In this document: positions 28,759-36,479 of the stretch, one piece after another
How the letters are laid out: each line of letters starts with the position of its first letter
Position numbering within the stretch: position 1 is the first letter of the stretch
From: Pirellulales bacterium
Lineage (GTDB): Bacteria; Planctomycetota; Planctomycetia; Pirellulales; Thermoguttaceae
Direction: 5' to 3'
NCBI GenBank assembly: GCA_016935315.1
Contig: JAFGRD010000022.1
Location: 1 to 64,000, forward strand
DNA length: 64,000 nt
Made by a program: the position numbers and the translations under genes
The notes under the pieces: generated by a model
Databases searched by the model: none
What the model was told of the DNA's origin: nothing
Seen by the model: only the letters and a program-made list of their open reading frames with translations

Positions 28759-29730
28759 CTAGGGCGGCAGCTCGGCCGACTCGCCGCCGGCGATGGTCCC
28801 CAGGTCGGCGAACAGTTCCTCATCGATCGTCTGTTTGAGAAACCGGACCGACGCGTCGCAGACCAGGAAATTCAAGCCGCCGTGGTGATTGCTCCCCCAC
28901 CCGCGCCGGCAAGGCGAAACGAGGCCTTCGCCCGGCTCCTGGCGACACCGTTGGTAGTCGCCGCAGAGCGTTCGCGCCTGCGGTGTGGTGGAAGAGAGAC
29001 TGTAGAATGCGTAGGAATAGGCCCACAGGGTATGGTGGGGTGGGCTTGTCCGTGTCGTCGACTCACCGACCATCAACGTGTTCGAGACGCCGTCCTTGAC
29101 GTCGGCCGTGCGTTCCTCGAAGAAGCCCGACACACCGACGACGTGCAACGGGCCGCGCCACGCGCGAGGATAGTCTTGGGCCTGAAGCCCCCAATCGAGG
29201 AACCAGTTTCCGTCGCTGCGGCCCGAGACCCCGCGATACGAACCCGGCATGTACCCCACGCCAAACGCCCACGCGGCCCCCGGGCCCAAGGCGGGAACGA
29301 TCGGTTGCCCGGCGGCCGTGTCGGAAGGGCAGACGTAGGTGTCCACAAACGTCTCGCGGACTTGCTCGTTTTCGGGGGCCTCGTTGCACTTCTCAAAATC
29401 GTAAGCGTTGTGCACGGCTTGCTGCTCGAGATACGGGAGGATCAGGATCATCCAGTTCGCCCGATCCTCCGACGGCGCATCGACGCCCGGAATCCGGCTC
29501 CCCGGACAGACACCGGCCGTCTGGGCGTAGTTCCCCATCGGGAACGTCCCGTGCGCCGCATGGTAGGCCTGTAGTGCGATGCCGATCTGCTTGAGGTTAT
29601 TTGCGCAATGTGCCCGGCGTGCCGACTCGCGGGCCGCTTGAACGGCCGGCAACAGCAGCCCCAGCAGAATGCCGATGATCGCGATGACCACCAACATCTC
29701 GACCAGCGTAAAACCATTTCTGCGAACCAT
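28759..29730 (-). CDS. DUF1559 type IV pilin-like protein
   Basis: A 323-residue planctomycete-type DUF1559 protein. The N-terminus is a prepilin signal, RRNGFTLVEMLVVIAIIGIL, in which the peptidase would cut after Gly6 and methylate Phe7. The DUF1559 body follows (LLPAVQAARESARRAHCANNLKQIGIALQAYH) with the characteristic Cys, and ends with a GLNFLVCDASVRFLK block and a His-containing segment before it (GGLNF preceded by NHH). Such proteins occur in dozens of copies per planctomycete genome and are thought to be pseudopilins assembled by type II secretion or type IV pilus machinery; function is unproven. It lies 12 bases after the PEP-CTERM gene and is probably co-transcribed with it, a common planctomycete pairing. 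Confidence 0.9.
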   Translation of the reverse strand: MVRRNGFTLVEMLVVIAIIGILLGLLLPAVQAARESARRAHCANNLKQIGIALQAYHAAHGTFPMGNYAQTAGVCPGSRIPGVDAPSEDRANWMILILPYLEQQAVHNAYDFEKCNEAPENEQVRETFVDTYVCPSDTAAGQPIVPALGPGAAWAFGVGYMPGSYRGVSGRSDGNWFLDWGLQAQDYPRAWRGPLHVVGVSGFFEERTADVKDGVSNTLMVGESTTRTSPPHHTLWAYSYAFYSLSSTTPQARTLCGDYQRCRQEPGEGLVSPCRRGWGSNHHGGLNFLVCDASVRFLKQTIDEELFADLGTIAGGESAELPP

Positions 29731-29742
29731 CAGGGTCTCCCC

Positions 29743-30825
29743 TCAAGCGTTCCGCCGCGCTGGTCGCCGGCGGACCCAAAACGCCAGCATCGCCGCGCCG
29801 GCGACCAGGAGGGTGAGCGTGGTCGGCTCGGGTATCGGCGAAACATGGCCGGCGTGCATGACCAGCAGCCGATAGCCGTCCGTGCCGCCGTCGGATTCCT
29901 GGTTGAGGATGCCCGTCACGTTGAACCAGCCGGCAGGGGCCGGACAGCTCTGGAAACTCTCGTCCCGACCCAAATGAACCTCCAGTGTTCGACCGGTATC
30001 GTCCGTCACGGTCAGGTCAGCGTCGGCGCTCCAACCGCTGTCGTCCGTCAGCCTGACGTTCTGGATCTCCACCAACGTCGCCTGGTACCGTTCCCCGCCG
30101 GTGGCCCGAGTGGGATCGAACAGCGCCACGTCGGCAGCGTCCTTGAGGGCGCTGAGGGCAATCTCTTCGGGCGTGGGCAGCCCGTAGCCCTGCTGCAGTA
30201 TCTCAATCTCGAAATCCCAACCGGAATTCCTGTTGTGCTGCTCGTTCACATTCATCTTGCCCCCGTAGTACAACCCGGCCCAAGCACGGATCTCCACCAA
30301 ATCGCCGGCGCGAACCAACGGCACTACGGCGCTTTCTTCCCGCCAAAGGTGTAGCCGGTCCAGTTCGGCGTACCATTCCGCGTCGGTGTAGCTATAGATC
30401 GCATCCTGGTGAATCACGTGGTTGCCGTAGTTCTGGCCCATCCAGCAGGCGGTGCCGCCGAAGTCGCCGTCGTCCCAGGTGTCGCCGGGCAGATCGACGG
30501 CCTGGACGAAGATCTCCGCCTGCCCTCCCAACTGCCACAGGTGAACCTCCGGGCCCGGGTCGTAGTCGGCCGTGGGGTCCAGCCAGTCCTCGTTGTCGTT
30601 GAGCACGACGCCTCGCAGTCGCAGCGGGAATCCGGCCGTGTAGGCGCTGCGTACGACCGCTTCCTCGACTCTGACGGCCTGGAAGTCGCTGTGCGGGAGG
30701 AAGTCCACCTCGTTCCAGTTCTGGGCATGGGCCGACAGCGCGACCGTGGCACAGAAGACAACCGCCGCGCTGCCCCGAAGAAGCAGACACCAAGACAGCC
30801 TGGCAAACTCTGGTGAAGCACTCAT
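29743..30825 (-). CDS. PEP-CTERM sorted extracellular protein
   Basis: A 360-residue secreted protein with an N-terminal signal (hydrophobic AAVVFCATVALSAHA, cut near AQN) and a C-terminal sorting signal: IPEPTTLTLLVAGAAMLAFW followed by a basic RRRPAR tail. PEP-CTERM tails are recognised by exosortase, which is not encoded in this window. The body is rich in Asp, Trp and Tyr and carries beta-strand-rich stretches typical of secreted surface proteins; no catalytic motif is seen. ATG 30825 has AAAGG upstream; an in-frame ATG at 30888 lacks a signal-like start. It heads a two-gene unit with the DUF1559 gene. A perfect 11-bp inverted repeat lies about 100 bases upstream of its start codon. Confidence 0.82.
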   Translation of the reverse strand: MSASPEFARLSWCLLLRGSAAVVFCATVALSAHAQNWNEVDFLPHSDFQAVRVEEAVVRSAYTAGFPLRLRGVVLNDNEDWLDPTADYDPGPEVHLWQLGGQAEIFVQAVDLPGDTWDDGDFGGTACWMGQNYGNHVIHQDAIYSYTDAEWYAELDRLHLWREESAVVPLVRAGDLVEIRAWAGLYYGGKMNVNEQHNRNSGWDFEIEILQQGYGLPTPEEIALSALKDAADVALFDPTRATGGERYQATLVEIQNVRLTDDSGWSADADLTVTDDTGRTLEVHLGRDESFQSCPAPAGWFNVTGILNQESDGGTDGYRLLVMHAGHVSPIPEPTTLTLLVAGAAMLAFWVRRRPARRNA

Positions 30826-30926
30826 GTCGGAGACCTTTCTGGCCGGTGGAACATGGGGTGAAGGATTCATGTGCGGTCCGTTGCGCAACGATGTTGCGAG
30901 GGCGTGGCAATGGGCGCCCGACGCAA

Positions 30927-30951
30927 TATTACGTATTACGAATACGTAATA
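30927..30951. repeat. perfect 11-bp inverted repeat with 3-base spacer
   Basis: TATTACGTATT-ACG-AATACGTAATA, an AT-rich perfect palindrome in a GC-rich background. It lies 102 bases upstream of the PEP-CTERM start codon, inside the divergent intergenic region. Its shape fits a dimeric repressor or activator operator or a small hairpin; no regulator can be named. Confidence 0.7.
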
Positions 30952-31385
30952 CGGATGATTCTACAGGATGCGTCCGCAATTGCAAGCGTTTCTGGACGGG
31001 AATCTCGGCGTCTGAGCGGTCGCTGTCCGAGAGGGCGTGTCAGGAGAGGGCATGTCAGACCGTGCGGCAAATCGCCTGCCCGGGTGAATGATCAGCTCGC
31101 CTGGAGTATTCGTCGAAGCGACCGACGTGCAGCATGATGGGGGCACTGGAGATGTGTCAATACCCGCCGTTGGAATGGATGTGCTTCTGGCGGAGGGTCG
31201 TTTGTCGAGGATACGCACCGGCCATCGCGGCAAAAATGCCTAGTGGCGCGTCATGGAATGCGTGCGCACTAGGCACGATGAGTCGTTTTCGAGTCATTTG
31301 TCCCGAATTGTTTTCTCCGCTTCAATCGCTAACCCGTTTGTCGACAGCCACCTGCGAGCGCAGCCCGTGCTGAGGCTCCACACGT

Positions 31386-31401
31386 TGGCATGGCAATTGC
31401 T
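31386..31401 (+). promoter_or_regulatory. sigma-54 (-24/-12) promoter of amtB
   Basis: TGGCAT-GGCAA-TTGCT matches the RpoN consensus TGGCAC-N5-TTGCW with one change and exact spacing, GG and GC being 12 apart. It lies 66 bases before the amtB start codon, giving a predicted leader of about 55 bases. This implies nitrogen control through an NtrC-type activator; its binding sites were not identified. Confidence 0.85.
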
Positions 31402-31466
31402 TTCCCATCCCGAGGTCCTGTTGTTTAGAAGTCCCTGCAAAAACCTCTAGGAGAAGGTGTGTACTC

Positions 31467-32954
31467 ATGAGTCTGCCCCTACGCATCGGTTGGTTTTCCT
31501 GCATGCTAGGATGCCTTGGTTTCTATGTGCTGCTGGACACGCCAACAGTCGCACTGGCAAGCGACGCCCCGTCGAAGATTTGGGGGGCAATGTCAGACGC
31601 CGAGAAGATCGAGGTCCTCAGAGAGTCGGCCCTGGAACTCGGCGACGACGGAACGGTCGCCAACGGCGCTCTGTTCAGCGACACAAACACGTTGTGGACT
31701 TGCCTGGCGGCCTTTCTGGTCTTCTTCATGCAAGCCGGGTTTGCCATGGTCGAGACGGGATTCACTCGGGCGAAGAACGCCTGCAATATCATCATGAAGA
31801 ACCTGATGGACTTTTCCATAGGCAGTCTGTCATTCTGGGTGGTCGGTTTCGGTTTGATGTTCGGCGCCACCAGCACCGGCTGGTTTGGAACTACGAATTT
31901 CCTCTTCGACGCCGGAGACGACAATTTCAATTGGGCGTTCCTGATTTTCCAAACGGTCTTCTGCGCCACCGCGGCCACAATCGTAAGCGGTGCCATGGCC
32001 GAACGGACCAAGTTCTCCAGCTACCTCATCTACACGGTCGCCATTACCGTAATCGTGTATCCGATCTTCGGGAGCTGGGCGTGGGGCAGCCTGTTCGACG
32101 GAGAAGGATGGCTCGAAGGCGCCGGGTTTCTCGATTTCGCCGGCTCGACCGTGGTCCACTCGATCGGCGGCTGGGCGGCCTTGGCCGGGGCGATCGTGCT
32201 CGGGGCACGCATCGGCAAGTACAAGGACAAGCGAGTCACCCCGATTCCCGGGCACAACATTCCCTTGGCCGCCTTGGGGGTCTTCATCCTCTGGCTGGGA
32301 TGGTTCGGATTCAATCCCGGCAGCACCACCGCCGTCGGCGGCGGTAGCTTCGCTTTCATTGCGGTAACGACCAATCTGTCGGCGGCGGCCGGGGCCCTCG
32401 GGGCGATGATCGCTTCGTGGGTCTTGTTCAAGAAGCCCGACCCTTCCTTTACGCTCAACGGTGCCTTGGCTGGTCTAGTGGCCATCACGGCCGGGTGCGA
32501 CGTGATTCCGGTCCACTTTGCGGCGCTCACCGGACTGCTGGCCGGTCTGATCGTCGTGGTCGCCTGTGTGCTGTTCGACAGAATCCGCATCGATGATCCC
32601 GTGGGCGCCATCTCCGTCCACGGCGTCTGCGGTGCCTGGGGCACCCTGGCCGTGGGACTGTTCGCCAAGGAGGTGGGCCTGCTCAACGGCGGAGGCGCCA
32701 CTCAATTGGGCATCCAAGCGATGGGAGTTGCCGCTGCCTTCCTGTGGGCCTTCCCGGTCAGTTTCGCGATCTTCTACACGATCCAGGCGACCGTGGGTCT
32801 GCGGGTCAGCGCCGAGGAAGAGATGGACGGACTCGATGTGGTCGAGCACGGGATCTACGCCTATCCGCCCTCCTTCGTCACCGGCGTCGCCTGGTCCCCG
32901 GATGAGGTCGGCGGCGAGATCGCCGCGTTGAAGCCCGCCGCAGAACACGCCTGA
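31467..32954 (+). CDS. amtB: ammonium transporter
   Basis: A 495-residue Amt/MEP/Rh-family ammonium channel. An N-terminal signal-like helix (ending VALAS) is followed by a soluble Asp/Glu-rich stretch (SDAEKIEVLRES) and eleven membrane helices. Landmarks are FMQAGFAMVETGFTRAKNA, the pore region with STVVHSIGGWAALAGA (first pore His), GFNPGST, GALAGLVAITAGC and the second pore His in ISVHGVCGAWGTLAVGLF. ATG 31467 is preceded by GGAGAAGG at good spacing. It is driven by a sigma-54 promoter and followed by a hairpin and a PII gene 217 bases downstream, the usual nitrogen module, so PII gating of the channel is expected. Confidence 0.95.
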   Translation: MSLPLRIGWFSCMLGCLGFYVLLDTPTVALASDAPSKIWGAMSDAEKIEVLRESALELGDDGTVANGALFSDTNTLWTCLAAFLVFFMQAGFAMVETGFTRAKNACNIIMKNLMDFSIGSLSFWVVGFGLMFGATSTGWFGTTNFLFDAGDDNFNWAFLIFQTVFCATAATIVSGAMAERTKFSSYLIYTVAITVIVYPIFGSWAWGSLFDGEGWLEGAGFLDFAGSTVVHSIGGWAALAGAIVLGARIGKYKDKRVTPIPGHNIPLAALGVFILWLGWFGFNPGSTTAVGGGSFAFIAVTTNLSAAAGALGAMIASWVLFKKPDPSFTLNGALAGLVAITAGCDVIPVHFAALTGLLAGLIVVVACVLFDRIRIDDPVGAISVHGVCGAWGTLAVGLFAKEVGLLNGGGATQLGIQAMGVAAAFLWAFPVSFAIFYTIQATVGLRVSAEEEMDGLDVVEHGIYAYPPSFVTGVAWSPDEVGGEIAALKPAAEHA

Positions 32955-33013
32955 CGCGGCCGGTGGTTTTTGAACTGGATGCGGGCAGGGCTTAGGCACG
33001 GAGGCCGAGCAAC

Positions 33014-33050
33014 CGGCCCGGGCAAAGGCACATCACAGCTTTTGCCCGGG
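33014..33050 (+). terminator. strong hairpin between amtB and PII gene
   Basis: CCCGGGCAAA (33017-33026) pairs perfectly with TTTGCCCGGG (33041-33050); three further pairs inside (G27-T40 wobble, GC) leave a loop of about eight bases. No T run follows. It is likely a partial terminator or mRNA processing or stability element that would set amtB versus PII levels. Confidence 0.6.
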
Positions 33051-33171
33051 TCGGCTCCCCCAAGCCAAAGACCGGCACTGCCCTTGAGCCGCGAGGCTTC
33101 GACGGATACATTGACACAAGGATTTCGCTTGAAGCGGGACGCGAGCCACACCGCTTCGGAAAGGCAAGCCA

Positions 33172-33522
33172 ATGATGAAACTGATTGTCGCGATCATCCA
33201 ACCGAACCGCCTGGAGGCCGTCAAGGCCGCCTTGGCCGACGTCGAGGTGTTCCGTCTGACCGTAATGGACGTCCAGGGGTTTGGACGCCAACGGGGGCAC
33301 ACCGAGGTCTACCGCGGGCACGAGCTTACGGTGAACCTGCTGCGTAAGGTCCAGTTAATGATTGCCGTGAATGAAGATTTTCTCGAACCGGCGATCAGTG
33401 CCATCATCGGCGGCGGACGCACGGGAGAAAGCGGCGAAATCGGCGACGGGAAGATCTTCGTGCTCCCGCTGGAAGATTGCATTCGAATCCGTACGGGCGA
33501 ACGTGGCGGCGAGGCGATCTGA
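33172..33522 (+). CDS. glnK: nitrogen regulatory protein PII (GlnB/GlnK)
   Basis: Trimeric PII signal protein of 116 residues that senses 2-oxoglutarate, ATP/ADP and glutamine state. The T loop runs from GFGRQRGHTEVYRG, and its Tyr51-equivalent (in EVYRG) is the usual uridylylation site, though planctomycete PII modification is not known to me. The second signature is complete: TGESGEIGDGKIFVLPLEDCIRIRTGE. Two tandem ATG codons (33172, 33175) can start it. Its place directly after amtB suggests GlnK-type control of the channel. It ends 15 bases before the convergent tatC gene. The gene name glnK is chosen from context; glnB is equally defensible. Confidence 0.92.
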   Translation: MMKLIVAIIQPNRLEAVKAALADVEVFRLTVMDVQGFGRQRGHTEVYRGHELTVNLLRKVQLMIAVNEDFLEPAISAIIGGGRTGESGEIGDGKIFVLPLEDCIRIRTGERGGEAI

Positions 33523-33537
33523 GCGGACGACGCGCCG

Positions 33538-34620
33538 TCAGCTCTCCAACTCATCGAACGGGCTATCGTTGCGGGGCATGTATTTGCACAGCAGGATGCC
33601 GCCGAAGTAGAGCACGGTCAGCGGGGCCGCCATCAGGATCATGCTCGTCGGATCGGCCGGCGTGAGGAACATCGACAGAACGGCGATCACCAGAATCGCG
33701 ATCCGCCATTTCGATACATAGGCCTCGACGTCGAAGATGCCGATCCGCTCCAGGAATAGCATCACCAGCGGCAGTTGGAAGCTGACGCCGAACCCCAACG
33801 GCAGCATCAGCACAAACCCCAGCCACTCGCTAATGCGGATATCCTGATCGATTCCCAGCGCCGCGTTGAAATGGAAGAGGAACTGCAACACCGGCCCGAA
33901 GACAAAGAAAAACGCCAAAGCGGCTCCCAGGAAAAACAGCGCCAGGCTAAACGGGAGGAAGACGTGGATGTATTTCCTCTCGTGCGGATAGAGCCCGGCG
34001 GCCACAAACGACCAGATCTGGTAGAAAATGTAGGGGCTGGCCAGAATCGCCCCGACCAACAGCGACCCCTTGATGTAGATCAAAAACGGCTCGTGGGCGC
34101 TGAGGCTCGTTACTCGCACTTCCTTCTCGATCGGCCGCCAAAGGAAGACCGAAACCAGGTCTCTCTTGCCGAACGACTCCTTTGCCCCCTCGTCAGGCAG
34201 GGCGACGTTCTGGAATTGCCCGGGCACCGCCTGCTTCAGTTGCCGCAGTAACTCGGTCGGATTAATGTAGACCCGCTCGAATTTCAACTGGCTTAGTTTC
34301 GTGCCGTCCTCCAGCTCCGCTTTCGCGAGGAACGCCTCCAACGTGTCCGGATCCTCGGGGAGAGCATATCCCAGGTTGCGAAGCAGTTCCCGGTTCTTCC
34401 GGACCTCTTCTAGCGATCGCTCCTGGTAGTAGACGCTCAGGGCCCCTTTCAGCGGCGTCTGGATGAAATCGACCACGTCGCCGCCGTAGTACAAGCCGAT
34501 GGAAAAACCGATTGCCAGCCCGATAATCGACTTGAACAAGCATGTTCGCAACTCCTCGAGGTGCTCCCCGAAGGTCATCGTCGTGTCTTTGAACAGGTCT
34601 TTGTCGTACTGTCTACGCAT
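33538..34620 (-). CDS. tatC: Sec-independent translocase TatC with large periplasmic insertion
   Basis: Core receptor of the twin-arginine export system. At 360 residues it is about 100 longer than E. coli TatC (258). The cytoplasmic N-terminus carries the conserved FGEHLEELRTCLFKS, and the six-helix core continues with SPYIFYQIWSFVAAGLYPHERKY, the FFFVFGPVLQFLF segment and LPLVMLFLERIGIFDVEAY. Between helix 1 and the SAHEPF segment before helix 2 lies an insertion of about 110 residues (roughly 62-170) rich in charged residues, replacing a loop of about 15 in E. coli. ATG 34620 starts with MRRQYDKDLFKD. The gene is convergent with the PII gene. It is the probable exporter of the two Tat-signal isomerases in this window; tatA/B are not here. 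Confidence 0.93.
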   Translation of the reverse strand: MRRQYDKDLFKDTTMTFGEHLEELRTCLFKSIIGLAIGFSIGLYYGGDVVDFIQTPLKGALSVYYQERSLEEVRKNRELLRNLGYALPEDPDTLEAFLAKAELEDGTKLSQLKFERVYINPTELLRQLKQAVPGQFQNVALPDEGAKESFGKRDLVSVFLWRPIEKEVRVTSLSAHEPFLIYIKGSLLVGAILASPYIFYQIWSFVAAGLYPHERKYIHVFLPFSLALFFLGAALAFFFVFGPVLQFLFHFNAALGIDQDIRISEWLGFVLMLPLGFGVSFQLPLVMLFLERIGIFDVEAYVSKWRIAILVIAVLSMFLTPADPTSMILMAAPLTVLYFGGILLCKYMPRNDSPFDELES

Positions 34621-34662
34621 CAGCCAGTCGGGGGCACGGACTTTCAGCCAGTCGCTCGTCCA

Positions 34663-34719
34663 GGATCTCTTGCAGGACCCCGGATCTCTTGCAGGACCCA
34701 GGATCTCTTGCAGGACTCG
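34663..34719. repeat. three tandem copies of a 19-bp unit
   Basis: GGATCTCTTGCAGGACCCC / GGATCTCTTGCAGGACCCA / GGATCTCTTGCAGGACTCG at 34663, 34682 and 34701. The first 16 bases of each are identical. The array lies between the tatC start and the manA promoter. Confidence 0.85.
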
Positions 34720-34738
34720 GAGGCGAATATCCTATAAT
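34708..34738 (+). promoter_or_regulatory. candidate sigma-70 promoter of manA
   Basis: A perfect TATAAT at 34733-34738 lies about 100 bases before manA. A TTGCAG at 34708-34713, part of the third 19-bp repeat, could serve as -35 with a long 19-base spacer. The -10 is convincing, the -35 weak; repeat copies could also be activator sites. Confidence 0.45.
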
Positions 34739-34838
34739 AGCATCGGCGGAAATGGCCGACAATGAACGCGGACGAGGCCGCCAGAACCCGGCGACGCGCT
34801 ACGCCGTGCCAGCGATCCCGCGCTTCAGGTCCCGAAAG

Positions 34839-35819
34839 ATGAAACGACTGTATCCATTGCGTTTTCGACCGATATTGCGGAGGTACATCTGGGGGGGCAG
34901 ACGGCTGGAGACGCTGCTCCATAAGTCCCTTGGCCCAGGCAATGACTACGCAGAAAGCTGGGAAATCTGCGATCACGGTCAGCACCAGAGCATCGTTGAA
35001 TCGGGCCCACTGGCCGGAACCACTTTGGGCCAACTCGTCTCTGAGCGTGGTGAGGCGCTGTTGGGACAACACCACTCCCGCGATCGTTTCCCGCTCTTGC
35101 TGAAGTTTCTGGACGCCAACCGCACGCTTTCCGTGCAAGTCCATCCCGACGACGCCCGAGCGGCGAGACTTACCCCCCCCGATCTGGGCAAGACGGAGGC
35201 CTGGGTCGTGCTGGCAGCGGAGTCGGGCGGAACAATCTACGCCGGATTGCGCAGCGGTGTTGACCGAGACGTGTTGGCCAGGGCGATCCGCGAGGGAAAT
35301 TGCGAGCAGTGTCTGCACCAATTCCACCCGCTGGCCGGCGACTGCGTGCTGCTGCCCGCCGGAACGGTCCACGCCTTGGGCGAGGGCTTGCTGGTGGCCG
35401 AGATCCAGCAGGCCAGCGACGTCACCTATCGGCTGTTCGACTGGAACCGCCTCGACGACGACGGGAATCCCCGGCCGCTGCACGTCGAGCAAGGGCTGGA
35501 AGCCATCGACTACGACCGGGGGCCGGTTGCAGTACAGCGGCCGCGCGCCACGGATCGTGCGAGTACCAGCCGGCTGGTTGAATGTGACAAGTTTGTCCTT
35601 GACCGGTTGCGGCTCGATGTCCCGGAAGCGGTCGGCGGCGACCTCCGGTGCCATATCATCACCGTCCTGGAGGGCTCGCTTCGGATCGAAGGTGATCCGG
35701 CCAACCGAGCCCTTTCGCTGGGCCAAACGGCGTTGCTTCCCGCCAGTATCGGCTCGGTCCGCTTGACCCCCCAGGGCCAAGCCGTTCTGCTGGATGCGTA
35801 CCTTCCGCACGCCCGGTGA
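34839..35819 (+). CDS. manA: type I mannose-6-phosphate isomerase
   Basis: Zinc enzyme that interconverts fructose-6-phosphate and mannose-6-phosphate, feeding mannose and GDP-sugar synthesis. The 326-residue protein is of the short bacterial type. Family landmarks are the N-terminal RRYIWGGRRLE, the metal-binding QVHPDD block, TEAWVVLAAESG, the PAGTVHALGEGLLVAEIQQASDVTYRLFDWNR segment (split by metal-ligand Glu and His) and the C-terminal cupin-like end. ATG 34839 has AGG about 10 bases upstream and follows the candidate TATAAT promoter. It is divergent from tatC and stands alone. Confidence 0.92.
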   Translation: MKRLYPLRFRPILRRYIWGGRRLETLLHKSLGPGNDYAESWEICDHGQHQSIVESGPLAGTTLGQLVSERGEALLGQHHSRDRFPLLLKFLDANRTLSVQVHPDDARAARLTPPDLGKTEAWVVLAAESGGTIYAGLRSGVDRDVLARAIREGNCEQCLHQFHPLAGDCVLLPAGTVHALGEGLLVAEIQQASDVTYRLFDWNRLDDDGNPRPLHVEQGLEAIDYDRGPVAVQRPRATDRASTSRLVECDKFVLDRLRLDVPEAVGGDLRCHIITVLEGSLRIEGDPANRALSLGQTALLPASIGSVRLTPQGQAVLLDAYLPHAR

Positions 35820-36120
35820 TGCGGTTTCCGGTGTGACACGCCCCGTCGAGAATCCATACGGCCGGACGCAACTCGAAGTCCCGGGGCAACACTCCAGCCA
35901 AGCCACCCAGGCTCCGCGTATTGCGCATACACCCGGCACGGGCCAGCGGTGTCGAATGAGCGGCAAAGGACTCGCCTTCTTGCGGCGCGGGCAAGTCCGT
36001 ATAATCTGCCGCCCTGTCCAGTTGCCGGAGCACAGGGCATTGCGCGGGGCGCACGGAGTATGGCGTGGCGAATGGGGCGTTTCCGGTAGCGCCGGCTGTA
36101 GTGTGGCAAGGAGTCCTCGG
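35820..36120. other. intergenic region upstream of the small lipoprotein gene
   Basis: About 300 bases without a supportable gene. A frame open from 35794 into the lipoprotein gene has no coding features before 36121. No clear promoter is visible apart from a TATAAT-like GTATAATC at 35998-36005. Confidence 0.35.
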
Positions 36121-36399
36121 ATGATCACGGCTTGGAATCGATTACGCCTGGTGTTGCTTGCCGGTGGTTTGGGGGGGCTTGTCGGAGGTCTGGCGGGGTG
36201 CCGAAGCCTGACGCCACCGAGCTTTGGGAACCCTGGACCGGCTGCCTACCAGCAGAGTCGGGCCCAGCGGTTTGACCCGTATCCGGAGAACGAGCCCGGT
36301 CCGCCGGTCGTCGGAGCTCGTCCGATGGAGTACGAGAAACCCGCGGCCGAGGTACTGCGCTCCCGATGGTGGCTCTCGAGCCATTGGCGGCTTCCCTGA
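36121..36399 (+). CDS. small conserved lipoprotein
   Basis: A 92-residue protein with a lipoprotein signal: MITAWNRLRLVLLAGGLGG and then the lipobox LAGC, which would be lipidated on its Cys. The mature part is short, Pro- and Tyr-rich, with the order PGPAAYQQSRAQRFDPYPENE then PPVVGARPMEYEKP. I recall similar small proteins in other planctomycetes, where the block AxYQQxRAxRxDPYP recurs, but no function is known. AAGGAG lies about 8 bases before the ATG. It is 80 bases upstream of rluB on the same strand. Its small size means it could be overlooked in annotation, yet the lipobox, ribosome-binding site and recalled conservation support it. Confidence 0.72.
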   Translation: MITAWNRLRLVLLAGGLGGLVGGLAGCRSLTPPSFGNPGPAAYQQSRAQRFDPYPENEPGPPVVGARPMEYEKPAAEVLRSRWWLSSHWRLP

Positions 36400-36479
36400 G
36401 CCTGTCGAACCGCGGACGTTTTCGGTATCATTCGTGTCTGGGCCCCTTCCGAAGCGTGCCTGCCCATCTCGTAGCGAAA

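Larger units (their letters stand above)
30826..31466. other. long intergenic region between PEP-CTERM and amtB genes
   Basis: About 640 bases between divergent genes. It contains the inverted repeat at 30927-30951 and the sigma-54 promoter at 31386-31401, listed separately. Short open frames exist but none has coding features. The remainder between them shows several GCAC-type half sites (for example near 31215 and 31265) that could be activator sites, not assignable by eye. Confidence 0.5.
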
